Shown piece by piece: positions 11,201 through 20,989 of a DNA stretch of 64,000 nt. Each line of letters starts with the position of its first letter. The first letter of the stretch is position 1. Both the position numbers and the translations under genes were made by a program. The DNA comes from Kosakonia sacchari (GTDB lineage Bacteria > Pseudomonadota > Gammaproteobacteria > Enterobacterales > Enterobacteriaceae): NCBI GenBank assembly GCA_900109485.1, contig FOAY01000009.1:152588-216587 (forward strand), written 5' to 3'. The notes beneath the pieces are model-generated. The model had not been told where the DNA came from and searched no databases. It saw only the letters and a program-made list of their open reading frames with translations.

Positions 11201-12340
11201 TCAGAAATATTTACGCAAATATTCCGTCAGGCAGAGCATGGCCATCGCCTGGCCATACGGCATAGAGGTGAGTGGGATCTGACGGTAGAACTCCAGATTA
11301 CTGCCCATGCCGGTGCCGAACGAAACCTGCAACAGCTCCCCTTCCGGCGAAATATTGCCAACGATCGCTTTCACCGCGTTTTCTGCCACCTCAGAATAAT
11401 CAGCACTGATATAGCGTTTACGCAGCGCTTTCAGAATACCGTAGGCAAACCCAGCGGTAGCCGACGCCTCCAGATAGGAATCGGCATCGTCCAGCAGTGT
11501 ATGCCACAGCCCGCTCTCATGCTGGCACTGCGCCAGCGCGGCGATTTGCGCATTCAGCACCTGCACCAGATAGCGGCGCACCGCGTTATTTTCCGGCAGA
11601 TCCACCAGCTCAAGAAAATCCGGGATCACAATGGTCAGCCAGCTATTGCCGCGCGCCCAGCGCGCTTTGGCAAAGTTATGTTGTCCTTCGTAGCTCCAGC
11701 CGTGGAACCACAACCCGCTTTCCCGATCCATCAGATTTTGCACATGCAGCAGAAACTGATAGACCGCCTCTTCCACATAGTCCGGGCGGTTGAGCAGCTT
11801 ACCGATCTTCGCCAGCGGCAGTACCGTCATCATCAGGGTGTCATCCCACATTTGCTGGTGATTCTCTTCTGCCAGCGTAATGTGCTGCATACCGCCGTGA
11901 TCGGTACGCGGCATCTCGTTCATCGCCCACTCCGCCCAACTCTCCAGCCACGGCAGGTACGTTGGATTGCGCGTCTCTTCATAGCGGTACGCCAGCGTCA
12001 GGAACGGCGCCATGGTGTTGACGTTTTTGGTGGTTGCGCCTTCTGCAAAACGGTCGGCGAACCAGCTATCAATCACTTCGCGAATAGTCTCGTCCCCGGT
12101 CTGGCGGTAATACTGATACATCCCGTACAGCCCGACGCCGTGCGTCCACTCCCAGCCAGCCCAGCCTTTGCTGTCAATCACGCGGCCATCATCCAGACGG
12201 AGTAAAAACTCGCCAGTGGTATCGTGAATGTTGACCAGATTGTGGGTAATCTTGCGAATCAACGCCTTCAGTTCATCACGGGCGATAAAACGCTCCGGCT
12301 GACGCAGTAACGGGCTGTGTTTGACAGGCCAAACCTTCAT
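11201..12340 (-). CDS. Unsaturated rhamnogalacturonyl hydrolase, GH105
   Basis: A 379-residue alpha/alpha-barrel glycosidase of the GH88/GH105 group. Diagnostic blocks are GWAGWEWTHGVGLYGMYQYY (about 59-78), MWDDTLMM (164-171, holding the expected catalytic aspartate), and HGWSYEGQHNFAKARWARGNSW. Such enzymes (YteR, RhiN) cut the unsaturated galacturonyl residue left by rhamnogalacturonan lyases, giving rhamnose and 4-deoxy-L-threo-5-hexosulose uronate. There is no signal peptide, so it acts in the cytoplasm on imported disaccharide. It follows the GPH transporter after 10 bp with Shine-Dalgarno GAGG, so the two form an operon. Substrate precision is inferred from the family. Confidence 0.85.
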   Translation of the reverse strand: MKVWPVKHSPLLRQPERFIARDELKALIRKITHNLVNIHDTTGEFLLRLDDGRVIDSKGWAGWEWTHGVGLYGMYQYYRQTGDETIREVIDSWFADRFAEGATTKNVNTMAPFLTLAYRYEETRNPTYLPWLESWAEWAMNEMPRTDHGGMQHITLAEENHQQMWDDTLMMTVLPLAKIGKLLNRPDYVEEAVYQFLLHVQNLMDRESGLWFHGWSYEGQHNFAKARWARGNSWLTIVIPDFLELVDLPENNAVRRYLVQVLNAQIAALAQCQHESGLWHTLLDDADSYLEASATAGFAYGILKALRKRYISADYSEVAENAVKAIVGNISPEGELLQVSFGTGMGSNLEFYRQIPLTSMPYGQAMAMLCLTEYLRKYF

Positions 12341-12350
12341 ATTCTTAACC

Positions 12351-13925
12351 TCAGTTGTAAGTCGATTTCAGAGACGCGTCTTTCAGGGAGGGGGCGGCAG
12401 GTTTATTGCGATTCAGATAGCCGATATTGTTATTGCCCCACAGGGATTCGTACGGCATTCCCGCCAGCATCTCGACCGTTTCCCGCGCCTGCGGGGTAAT
12501 GCATTCCGGCATCGCACGGCCGCTCTGGCGCATTTTTGCCGTCTCTTCACGCAGCACGCCGTGCGTTTTCAGGTTCAGCCTGAAGCGCAGGGAAACGAGG
12601 AAACCGCAGCACAGCACCGCGATAGTGCCAAAACACATGATCATCAGAATGGTGTGGCTTACTTCCGGTGCCTGGATTTTCTGGCCGGAGACAAAACCGG
12701 ATGCCTGCATCACGATCCCCACCAGCATCACTGCACCCGCCTGCGAGGCTTTGCGCGTCAGCGTCATGATGCCAGCGAAAATCCCTTCACGACGCTGGCC
12801 GGTGACCACTTCGTCAATGTCAGCGATATAGGTGTAGATGTTCCACGGCACATAGTTGATACCGCCACGGCCCAGCCCTGCAACGGCAGAAACCAGCAGC
12901 AACAGCGAGTACACGTCGCTCAAACCGGTGTAATAAAGCACGGCGTAAGACGCGGCGCTCAGACCGAACAGCGTCACCACCATGCGGTAAGACGGCGCAG
13001 GCCCAAAGCGAATACACAGCGGGATCATGGCGATAACCGCGATGAACTGGAAGATCGCCATGGTGCCCATCAGGCTGGATGCCACCGAGGCTTCCTGCAT
13101 CAGCACGAACACCACGTAGTAAGTGAATACGGCGTTGAACACATCCTGCGCGATATAGCCGCCGAGATACATGCCCAGGTGCTGGCGGAAGATTTTGATG
13201 CGCAGCGTTGAGCTCAGTTCAACAAACAGGCGGCTCAGGCTCTGGCAGAGAGTCAGGTGTTTCTTCTCCGCTTCCGCGCGCAGCGCCGCTTCCGTCCACT
13301 CTTCACGCGGGCGCTCCCAGGTGAAGCACCAGACAAACGTCAGCATCATGGCGCACATCACCGAGAACACCAGGCTGGCATAGAAGAAAGAGATCGGGTT
13401 GTCTTTGCCGAAATGCGTCAGCAGGATCCCCGGCAGGAATGACGCCAGAATCGCTGACATTTGCGCCATCGAGATGCGCGCGCCGGAGAATTTGGTTTTC
13501 TGTTTGAAGTCATCGGTCATTTCCGGCACCAGCGTTTCATAGGGCACCAGAATCATGGTGTAGACCACATCAAACAGCAGGTAGGTCAGCAGGTAATACC
13601 AAAAGCTCATGTCCCCTACCCACATAATTGAGTAGCTGAACACACAAGGAATACCCAGCAGGATAAAGAATTTACGGCGGCCAAAGCGTTTGCCCAGCCA
13701 GGTCGTACCGAAGTTATCGGTCAAAAAGCCCATCAGCGGACTCACGACAGCATCCAGCACCCTTGCGGCAGCAAAGATAAATGTCGCTTCGATCGGTGTC
13801 AGACCACAAAAGGTTGTGTAGAAATAGAGTAACCATGCTGCGGTCAACGCGGTCGTGCCCGCTCCCAGAAAATCGCCAGAACCGTAGGCGAGATAATTAA
13901 CCAGTCCAATTTTACGTGTTTTCAT
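12351..13925 (-). CDS. GPH-family sugar:cation symporter (RhiT-like)
   Basis: A 524-residue membrane protein of the glycoside-pentoside-hexuronide (MelB-like) MFS branch, with about 12 membrane segments. Family signs include NYLAYGSGDFLGAG near the start, the cation-site region RVLDAVVSPLMGFLTDN, and the loop GKRFGRRKFF. Coupled to the GH105 hydrolase 10 bp downstream, it probably imports unsaturated rhamnogalacturonides, like RhiT of Dickeya. The C-terminal tail of about 70 hydrophilic residues (from LRFRLN onward) is long for the family. I chose ATG at 13925 (MKTRKIGLVNY) over the TTG at 13934. Confidence 0.8.
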   Translation of the reverse strand: MKTRKIGLVNYLAYGSGDFLGAGTTALTAAWLLYFYTTFCGLTPIEATFIFAAARVLDAVVSPLMGFLTDNFGTTWLGKRFGRRKFFILLGIPCVFSYSIMWVGDMSFWYYLLTYLLFDVVYTMILVPYETLVPEMTDDFKQKTKFSGARISMAQMSAILASFLPGILLTHFGKDNPISFFYASLVFSVMCAMMLTFVWCFTWERPREEWTEAALRAEAEKKHLTLCQSLSRLFVELSSTLRIKIFRQHLGMYLGGYIAQDVFNAVFTYYVVFVLMQEASVASSLMGTMAIFQFIAVIAMIPLCIRFGPAPSYRMVVTLFGLSAASYAVLYYTGLSDVYSLLLLVSAVAGLGRGGINYVPWNIYTYIADIDEVVTGQRREGIFAGIMTLTRKASQAGAVMLVGIVMQASGFVSGQKIQAPEVSHTILMIMCFGTIAVLCCGFLVSLRFRLNLKTHGVLREETAKMRQSGRAMPECITPQARETVEMLAGMPYESLWGNNNIGYLNRNKPAAPSLKDASLKSTYN

Positions 13926-14156
13926 TGCCGTCAACCCTGTTCATTATTGGGGACCTTTGACGATCCGGCTTAGTCAAAGGAATTTCTTACACGGCTAAAG
14001 TAAGAGGATGTGCAACAGGAAACCTTTCTGTTTCTGCCAGCAAAAAGGCGTAACTGGCAAAAATGCAAAGAGTGTCGATACGCGCATCACTGATTTATAA
14101 AACAGCGTTTCTAATGCTTCAAAAGGCGTGGTCAAAAATGAGTGGCAGATAGCAAA
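13926..14156. promoter_or_regulatory. Upstream region of the transporter-hydrolase operon
   Basis: About 230 bp without genes. It holds an inverted repeat GAAAC-N6-GTTTC (14019-14034) that could be an operator. I looked for a KdgR box (GAAAC and GTTTC 3 bp apart) and did not find a good one, nor a clear CRP site. No regulator gene is adjacent. Confidence 0.3.
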
Positions 14157-14177
14157 ATCCCGCTCTGATGGCGGGAT
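14157..14177 (-). terminator. Terminator of the flhBAE operon
   Basis: Stem ATCCCGC (14157-14163) / GCGGGAT (14171-14177), 7-nt loop, followed on the minus strand by TTTTGC. It lies 50 bp after the flhE stop. Confidence 0.65.
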
Positions 14178-14227
14178 CGAAGGCTAAAAAAACAGCTAAG
14201 CGATTGAGTTTATTGCCAGCGAAGCGG

Positions 14228-14638
14228 CTAGCTTTTGGCAGGCTGACGGTAATTCACAATGACCTGGTTACTGCGGACATTCAGCGGCGGCCACAAACGC
14301 CCGCCGCCCGGCACTTCCCAGACAAAACGTAACTGTTCGGCAGCGGGTACATCCGCCAAACCGCGCGTTGAACCGCTCTGGCCATCGAGCGCCACGCAGC
14401 GCGTCTGCGAACAGAGACGCACCAGCAATCCCGCTGGCGTCGGGCCGTTCAGCTCATAGCGCCAGGAGACTTCCGTTATTAACCCATCAACCGGCTGCGT
14501 TGGCCCTAATGGTCGTGACGACGCCGCTACGCCCCGGTTATCCAGCCGGATGCCAATGCTGCTGGCTTGCCAGGCGCCTTCGCCCGCCGCGCTGGCGAAC
14601 AATGGCAGTGCGACGATAAGCAGAGCGAGATAACGCAT
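14228..14638 (-). CDS. flhE: Flagellar protein FlhE
   Basis: A 136-residue secreted protein with signal peptide MRYLALLIVALPLFASAAG. FlhE is periplasmic and acts as a regulator or plug of proton flow through the flagellar export gate. Two cysteines in LCSQTRC could form the disulfide expected in the family. Its ATG overlaps the last base of the flhA stop (TAATG), so it is the last gene of flhB-flhA-flhE. Confidence 0.92.
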   Translation of the reverse strand: MRYLALLIVALPLFASAAGEGAWQASSIGIRLDNRGVAASSRPLGPTQPVDGLITEVSWRYELNGPTPAGLLVRLCSQTRCVALDGQSGSTRGLADVPAAEQLRFVWEVPGGGRLWPPLNVRSNQVIVNYRQPAKS

Positions 14639-16716
14639 TATTTACCCCCGATGGTTGCTGTCATGCGGATATGTCGATTGTCGGACATCTCCATATTCGA
14701 CATCACCACCAGTTGCGGCAGACTGCGGCGCAGGAAACGCGCCAGCAACGGACGCAGGGCATGGTTGACCAGCAGCACCGGCGGCGCACCGAGCATCTCC
14801 TGACGCGCCAGCGCTTCCTGAGTCTGCTCCAGTAAACGGTCGGCCAGACCCGGCTCCAGGCCGCCGCCGCCCTGCAGTGCTTGCAGCAGCAGGCGTTCCA
14901 GCGGTGTATCAAGGCCAATCACCTGCACTTCATCATTACCCGGGAACCACTGCTGCGTAATCGCACGGCCGAGCGCTACGCGCACCACTGCGGTGAGTTC
15001 GTGCGGGTCGGTTTGCAGCGGCGCATGCTCCGCCAGCGTTTCGAGAATGGTACGCATATCGCGGATAGGCACTTTCTCCGCCAGCAGGTTTTGCAACACT
15101 TTGTGCAGCGTGGTCAGCGTCACCACGCCCGGCACTAAATCTTCGGTCAGCTTCGGCATCTCCTGGCTTACGCGATCAAGCAGTTGCTGCGCTTCCTGAC
15201 GGCCAAACAGTTCCGCCGAGAATTGACCAATCAGGTGGTTGAGGTGCGTTGCTACCACGGTACTCGCTTCCACCACGGTAAAGCCCTGGATTTGCGCCTG
15301 CTCTTTCAGCGCGCTCTCGATCCAGATTGCTGCCAGGCCAAAAGCCGGATCGACCGTCTGCTCGCCCGGCAGCGAACCGGCTGCCGTGCCAGGGTTAATC
15401 GCCAGCCAGCGGCCCGGATAGGCTTCGCCGCTGCCAATTTCCACCCCTTTCATCAAAATACGGTAGCGCGCGGGGGGCAGATCCATGTTGTCGCGAATAT
15501 GCACCACCGGCGGCAGGAAGCCCATGTCCTGGGCAAATTTCTTACGGATACTGCGGATACGCCCCAGCAGCTCGCCGTCCTGCTGGAAATCCACCATCGG
15601 GATCAGGCGGTAACCCACTTCCATGCCGAGGGAATCTTCCAGTTGCACATCATTCCAGGTCGCTTCCACGGCCTGCGTGTTTTCCGGTACTTTCATCGGT
15701 GCCGCTTCGACAGGTGCCGTCTGTTGACGTCCGCGCAACCACCAGGCCAGCCCGAGCAGCGCGGCAGTAAACAGCAGGAAGACAAAGTTCGGCATGCCAG
15801 GCACCATCCCCAGCAGACCGAGCACACCGGCGCTTAGCAACATAACGCGCGGGTTAGAGAAGAGTTGCCCAACCATCTGCTGGCCGACATCTTCATCGGT
15901 GCTGACGCGCGTGACGATAACGCCCGCTGCGGTTGAAATCACCAGCGCCGGGATCTGCGCGACAAGGCCATCACCGATGGTCAACAGGGTATAGCTCTCC
16001 GCCGCATCGCCCATCGACAGGCCATGTTGCAGCACACCCACCAGCAGACCGCCGATGATGTTGATCACCATGATCAGAATACCGGCGACGGCGTCACCAC
16101 GAACGAACTTACTCGCACCGTCCATCGAACCGTAGAAATCGGCTTCCTGCGTTACTTCCGAACGACGGCGTTTCGCCTCATCTTCGCCGATGATCCCGGC
16201 GTTAAGGTCGGCATCGATCGCCATCTGCTTACCGGGCATCCCGTCGAGCACGAAGCGCGCGCCCACTTCCGCGATACGTCCGGCACCTTTGGTGATAACC
16301 ATAAAGTTGATGATCACGAGGATGACGAACACCACGATACCAATGGCAAAGTTACCGCCAACCAGGAAGTGACCAAAGGCTTCAACCACGCGGCCTGCGG
16401 CGGCGGCACCGGTGTGCCCGTCCATCAGAATGATACGCGTGGAGGCCACGTTGAGCGCCAGGCGCAGCAACGTGGTAAACAGCAGAATGGTCGGGAAAGC
16501 GGCGAATTCGAGCGTGCGCTGGGTGAACATCGCCACCAGCAGCACCATGATCGACAGCGCGATATTAAAGGTAAACAGCAGGTCGAGGACAAACGCCGGC
16601 AGCGGCAGCACCATCATCGACAAAATAAGCAAAATGAGCACAGGCCCGGCAAGCACTTGCCATTGGGTCGATTTCAGATTGCTGGGCAGACGCAGCATTG
16701 CTACCAGATTAGCCAT
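14638..16716 (-). CDS. flhA: Flagellar type III export gate protein FlhA
   Basis: A 692-residue protein of the E. coli FlhA length. The first half has about eight membrane segments and carries the FHIPEP region (FVLDGMPGKQMAIDADLNAGII). The second half is the cytosolic domain (from about residue 330) that docks chaperone-substrate complexes. FlhA forms the nonameric export-gate ring and uses the proton motive force. Its start overlaps the flhB end by 8 bp. No anomalies seen. Confidence 0.97.
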   Translation of the reverse strand: MANLVAMLRLPSNLKSTQWQVLAGPVLILLILSMMVLPLPAFVLDLLFTFNIALSIMVLLVAMFTQRTLEFAAFPTILLFTTLLRLALNVASTRIILMDGHTGAAAAGRVVEAFGHFLVGGNFAIGIVVFVILVIINFMVITKGAGRIAEVGARFVLDGMPGKQMAIDADLNAGIIGEDEAKRRRSEVTQEADFYGSMDGASKFVRGDAVAGILIMVINIIGGLLVGVLQHGLSMGDAAESYTLLTIGDGLVAQIPALVISTAAGVIVTRVSTDEDVGQQMVGQLFSNPRVMLLSAGVLGLLGMVPGMPNFVFLLFTAALLGLAWWLRGRQQTAPVEAAPMKVPENTQAVEATWNDVQLEDSLGMEVGYRLIPMVDFQQDGELLGRIRSIRKKFAQDMGFLPPVVHIRDNMDLPPARYRILMKGVEIGSGEAYPGRWLAINPGTAAGSLPGEQTVDPAFGLAAIWIESALKEQAQIQGFTVVEASTVVATHLNHLIGQFSAELFGRQEAQQLLDRVSQEMPKLTEDLVPGVVTLTTLHKVLQNLLAEKVPIRDMRTILETLAEHAPLQTDPHELTAVVRVALGRAITQQWFPGNDEVQVIGLDTPLERLLLQALQGGGGLEPGLADRLLEQTQEALARQEMLGAPPVLLVNHALRPLLARFLRRSLPQLVVMSNMEMSDNRHIRMTATIGGK

Positions 16717-17860
16717 CAGTGTCCTTCTCGTTCATAAAATCCAGCGCTTCAGGCACCGGAAGATTCTCAGGTTTAACAGGTCGTTGTCCGCCTGACAGTC
16801 GCCAGCGTTTCAACTGCCATACCCACGCCAGCACTTCGGCTACCGCCGCATAAAGCTGGCCTGGGATCTGCTGTCCAATTTCCGCATGGCGGAAAAGCGC
16901 ACGCGCCAGTGGCGGCGCTTCCAGAATCGGTACGCGATTTTCCGTACCCAACTCGCGAATACGCAGCGCTACCAGGCCGGAGCCTTTCGCCACCACTTTC
17001 GGCGCGCTCATTTTATTTTCGTCATATTGCAGCGCGACGGCATAGTGCGTCGGGTTGGTGACAATCACATCGGCTTTCGGTACATCGGCCATCATGCGGC
17101 GACGAGCGGCGGCTCGCTGCATCTGGCGGATACGACTTTTGATATGCGGGTCGCCTTCGCTCTGCTTAAATTCGTCACGAATATCCTGGCGCGACATGCG
17201 TAATTTTTTCAAATGGCTGTAGATCTGCCAGAAAACGTCGAAACCAACCATCGGGATGATGCTCAGCGACACCAGCAGCGCGCACAACCCGGCCAGATTA
17301 AGCGCGCTGGCCATCGCTGTTAACGGCGATTCGCTCATCAGGCGCATCATATCCGGCCAGTGGTGCCAGACGAATATCCCGGCGACGCTGCCCATCAGCA
17401 GGGCTTTCATTAACGCTTTAAGCAGTTCCGCGCCTACCTGAGAAGAAAACAGACGACCAAGACCGCTCAGCGGATTGAGCTTGGAAAAATTAAACGCCAG
17501 CGACTTGGTGCTGAAAACCAGCCCTCCCAGCATCACCGGCGCAATCAGCGCGATAATCACCACGCCAGTCAATAGCGGCAGCATCCCCATCAGCGCCGTT
17601 TTCAGCATCATGATAACCTGCCCGACAAACAGCCCCGGATCGTTGATGATTTTATGATCGAAGCGCAGCCCGGAAGCGAGCGCCATCGATAACCGTCGCC
17701 CAAACATCTCGCCGCCAAACCACAGAATGCAAACACCCACCAGCATCACCAGCAGTGATGTCAGCTCTTTCGATCGGGGGATTTGCCCTTCTTCACGCGC
17801 CTTTTCTAGTCGGTGCGCTGTGGGGGCTTCTGTTTTGTCTTCGTTGTCTTCAGAGGCCAC
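16709..17860 (-). CDS. flhB: Flagellar export gate / substrate-switch protein FlhB
   Basis: With the GTG at 17860 the protein is 383 residues (E. coli 382) and starts MASEDNEDKTEAPTAHR, matching the family N-terminus. An ATG three codons upstream (17869) is possible, and longer forms to 17908 are unlikely. Four membrane segments are followed by a cytosolic domain with the autocleavage motif NPTH at about residue 270 (VTNPTHYAVAL). FlhB switches export from rod/hook to filament substrates. First gene of flhBAE, whose class 2 promoter should lie in 17861-18145, although I see no clear -10/-35. Confidence 0.95.
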   Translation of the reverse strand: MASEDNEDKTEAPTAHRLEKAREEGQIPRSKELTSLLVMLVGVCILWFGGEMFGRRLSMALASGLRFDHKIINDPGLFVGQVIMMLKTALMGMLPLLTGVVIIALIAPVMLGGLVFSTKSLAFNFSKLNPLSGLGRLFSSQVGAELLKALMKALLMGSVAGIFVWHHWPDMMRLMSESPLTAMASALNLAGLCALLVSLSIIPMVGFDVFWQIYSHLKKLRMSRQDIRDEFKQSEGDPHIKSRIRQMQRAAARRRMMADVPKADVIVTNPTHYAVALQYDENKMSAPKVVAKGSGLVALRIRELGTENRVPILEAPPLARALFRHAEIGQQIPGQLYAAVAEVLAWVWQLKRWRLSGGQRPVKPENLPVPEALDFMNEKDTDG

Positions 17861-18145
17861 GGCCTGCATCCACGGATTACGGATTTGACAACATATTGCC
17901 AGAGTCAAGGGTATCTAATGGGCAGAGTAAGGCATAAAAACAGGGGGTTTTCGCCATTTGAATGCCCTTCAGGGTTCATCCACGCGCCTGAAACAAGGAC
18001 AAAACAGCAATGCCCTGTAAAAAATCCTGCCTAAACGCCATTTTTTGTCGGCCTGTCCTGATTGTTAACGACTAAACAGAATTGCAGACAATCTCCTTTA
18101 TAATGGTCGGCTTCGCGTATCACCCTGCACGGACGTGACTTTTTT

Positions 18146-18796
18146 ATGCCAACACAATCGGACCGAACATCGCATACTGCGGTGTGCATCGCGGCGTTTG
18201 TTATCTATTACAGCCTGTTCTATTTCGCTATTTACATTCCGGGCTTTATTCGTCTTTATCAAAATGGCCTCGATGGCCCGTTTCTGCATGGTGCCCTGTT
18301 GCTCCCCTGCTCGCTGCTGCTGTGGCGTTATTACGGACGTCACTAAGGCGAGCTGCTGCCTTTCGGCACGCTGGCGTGGCGAAACCTTGCCGCGCCGTTG
18401 CTGGCGCTGGTGGCGATGCTGGTAATGGAAAAACTCTTCCAGCAGCCTGAGCCGTGGCTGGATTCCCTGGAAGGGTATACGGGGTTAACCCGTTGGGCGT
18501 GGATATTCACCGCCTGTTTGATAGCCCCGGTGAGTGAAGAGATTATTTTTCGCGGCTTTTTGCTCAATGCCAGCCTGGGATGGGGAAAAGTGCCGCAACA
18601 AGTCGGTATTATGCTGACTTCGTTACTGTTTGCCGCCATTCATATGCAATATCAGGCGCCGATCACGTTTATTCAGTTGTTTATTTTTTCTGCGCTATTG
18701 TGTGTCGTCCGACTCGGGACAGGCGGGCTGCTGATACCGATAGTGCTGCATGCGCTGTCGAATCTCTTCGCAGTGGGCGATATCTTCCTGCAATAA
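18146..18796 (+). pseudogene. CPBP-family intramembrane metalloprotease, broken by a stop codon
   Basis: A single reading frame runs from ATG 18146 to TAA 18794-18796 but is interrupted by an in-frame TAA at 18344-18346 (after WRYYGRH). Both halves fit one CPBP (Abi/CAAX-like) protein of about 216 residues. The first part supplies membrane segments. The second carries the active-site motifs: EExxxR (SEEIIFRGF), FxxxH (FAAIHM) and HxxxN (HALSN). One base change would restore the frame. So this is a recent nonsense pseudogene, unless the base is a sequencing error or the second half is made by re-initiation (TTG/ATG around 18398-18416). CPBP proteins are membrane proteases linked to prenyl-protein processing or bacteriocin immunity. 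It sits between flhB and cheZ, which are adjacent in E. coli. Confidence 0.8.
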
Positions 18797-18823
18797 AAAA
18801 AGGAAGGTATCCCTTCCCTTTTT
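18795..18823. terminator. Bidirectional terminator between the CPBP gene and cheZ
   Basis: Stem GGAAGG (18802-18807) / CCTTCC (18812-18817), 4-nt loop, flanked by an A-run before and TTTTT after. It can end the CPBP transcript and, on the minus strand, the tar-tap-cheRBYZ operon, whose last stop is at 18878. Confidence 0.75.
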
Positions 18824-18877
18824 CGCTGGTGCGCTAACTTCCCCTTCAGGCTGTCTGGAGGGGAATGTGCCGACAAA

Positions 18878-19522
18878 TCAGAAGCCGAGGCTGTCCAGCA
18901 GGTCGTCCACCTGATCCTGGCTTGCCACCACGCCCGCTTTGGTGGCGTCGAGCTGAGGACCATTGAGCAGGCTGTCGTTTTCGCGTTTCGGGCGCGAAGA
19001 CTGCTCCGGGATGTTTTCCAGCAGCACCATCAGCAACTGACGTTCGATCTCCTGGATAACGTCCATCATGCGCTTGATCACCTGACCGGTCAGATCCTGG
19101 AAATCCTGCGCCATCATGATGTCCAGCAACTGGGCGTTGGTGAAGCTGGTATGACCCGGAATTTCACCGAGGAACTTGCGGGTATCGGTCACCAGTTCAC
19201 GGGCGTCTGCCAGTTCAATTGGGTTCTCGAACCACTCGTCCCAGCGCTTGCTCAGCGCTTTCGAGCTTTTTTCCATCTCATCCTGGTGAGGCTGAGAGGC
19301 TTCCACGCTGTTGAGCGCACGCTCTGCGGCCTGCGCCGTCATCTGTACCACATAATCCAGGCGATCGCGCGCATCCGGAATCGCTTCCGCCGCCTCGGCA
19401 ATCGCTTGATCCAGGCCCAACTCGCGCAGGCTATCGCGCAGCATGCGCGTCAGACTACCGATGCGGGCAATAATGTCGCTGGGAGAATGATCTTCAGAAG
19501 GTTTTATTGAAGGTTGCAACAT
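18878..19522 (-). CDS. cheZ: CheY-P phosphatase CheZ
   Basis: A 214-residue protein, the E. coli length, with start [16 protein letters not shown] at ATG 19522. It has the long helical hairpin holding the catalytic region ([19 protein letters not shown], with the active glutamine in QDLTGQ) and the C-terminal CheY-binding helix ([14 protein letters not shown]). CheZ speeds dephosphorylation of CheY and thereby ends tumbling signals. It starts 10 bp after the cheY stop and is the last gene of the operon. Confidence 0.96.
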   Translation of the reverse strand: MLQPSIKPSEDHSPSDIIARIGSLTRMLRDSLRELGLDQAIAEAAEAIPDARDRLDYVVQMTAQAAERALNSVEASQPHQDEMEKSSKALSKRWDEWFENPIELADARELVTDTRKFLGEIPGHTSFTNAQLLDIMMAQDFQDLTGQVIKRMMDVIQEIERQLLMVLLENIPEQSSRPKRENDSLLNGPQLDATKAGVVASQDQVDDLLDSLGF

Positions 19523-19532
19523 AGTCCGGTCC

Positions 19533-19928
<396 letters not shown>

Positions 19929-19939
19929 TTACTCCTGGT

Positions 19940-20989
19940 TCAAATACGTATTGCCTGTCCGGCACTGATTTTCGCCAGCATCTGCTGGCTTACCTGGCTA
20001 AGATCGACCACTTCGCTGACGCCACCCATATTGATGGCCTCACGCGGCATGCCGAACACCACACAACTTGCTTCGTTTTGCGCGATGGTCCAGGCTCCCG
20101 CCTGGTGCATTGCTAACATTCCCGCCGCGCCATCGTTACCCATCCCCGTAAGAATCACACCTACGGCGTTGCGCCCCGCATGTTTCGCGACCGAATGAAA
20201 CAGCACATCCACCGACGGACGATGCCGGTTAACCGGCGGTCCATCGTGGATTTTAATCTGATAGTTTGCCCCGCTACGCGCGAGCTCCATATGTTTATCG
20301 CCCGGAGCAATATACGCGTGTCCCGGCAGAACGCGCTCACCATCTTCCGCTTCCTTGACGCTGATCTGGCAGAGCTTGTTCAAACGCTCAGCAAATGAGC
20401 GGGTAAAGCCCGGCGGCATATGCTGAGTGATTAGAATACCCGGACTTGAGAGCGGCAATGGCTGGAGTACATGACGAATTGCCTCTGTTCCTCCGGTTGA
20501 CGCCCCAATGACCAGCAATTTTTCCGAGCTGAGCAGCGGGCCAGCCTTCAGCATCGCGGGCGCTTCCATCGGTTTATGCGCAGCAATACGCGCACGCGAA
20601 GCGGTGCGCACTTTCTCAGCAATCATTTCGCTGTAGGCCAGCATGCCTTCACGAATGCCGATTTGCGGTTTGGTGACGAAATCAATCGCCCCCAGCTCCA
20701 GCGCACGCAGCGTCACTTCCGAGCCTTTACCGGTCAGCGAGGAGACCATCACCACCGGCATTGGCCGCAGACGCATTAATTTCTCAAGGAAATCCAGCCC
20801 ATCCATGCGCGGCATTTCTACATCCAGCGTTAAGACATCCGGGTTGAATTTTTTGATTAAATCCCGGGCGACCAACGGGTCTGGCGCCGTCGCCACCATC
20901 TCCATATCGCTGTGGCTATTGATAATTTCTGTCATGATCTGGCGCATCAATGCGGAATCATCGACGGACAACACCCTGATTTTACTCAT
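19940..20989 (-). CDS. cheB: Chemoreceptor methylesterase CheB
   Basis: A 349-residue protein with an N-terminal receiver (phospho-acceptor Asp56 in [12 protein letters not shown]) and a C-terminal methylesterase. The catalytic triad is visible: Ser164 (GASTGGTEA), His190 (TQHMPPG), Asp286 (GMGNDGAAG). CheB removes methyl groups from receptors and deamidates glutamines, resetting sensitivity. Its start overlaps the cheR stop by 4 bp. Confidence 0.97.
   Translation of the reverse strand: MSKIRVLSVDDSALMRQIMTEIINSHSDMEMVATAPDPLVARDLIKKFNPDVLTLDVEMPRMDGLDFLEKLMRLRPMPVVMVSSLTGKGSEVTLRALELGAIDFVTKPQIGIREGMLAYSEMIAEKVRTASRARIAAHKPMEAPAMLKAGPLLSSEKLLVIGASTGGTEAIRHVLQPLPLSSPGILITQHMPPGFTRSFAERLNKLCQISVKEAEDGERVLPGHAYIAPGDKHMELARSGANYQIKIHDGPPVNRHRPSVDVLFHSVAKHAGRNAVGVILTGMGNDGAAGMLAMHQAGAWTIAQNEASCVVFGMPREAINMGGVSEVVDLSQVSQQMLAKISAGQAIRI

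Noticed and set aside
14019..14034. KdgR box upstream of the rhamnogalacturonide operon
   Set aside because: The GAAAC and GTTTC arms are 6 bp apart instead of 3 and the flanks do not match; kept only as an undefined inverted repeat.
18344..18346. In-frame stop in the CPBP gene as programmed recoding
   Set aside because: The codon is TAA, which is not used for selenocysteine or known efficient read-through in enterics; a nonsense mutation or sequencing error is simpler.
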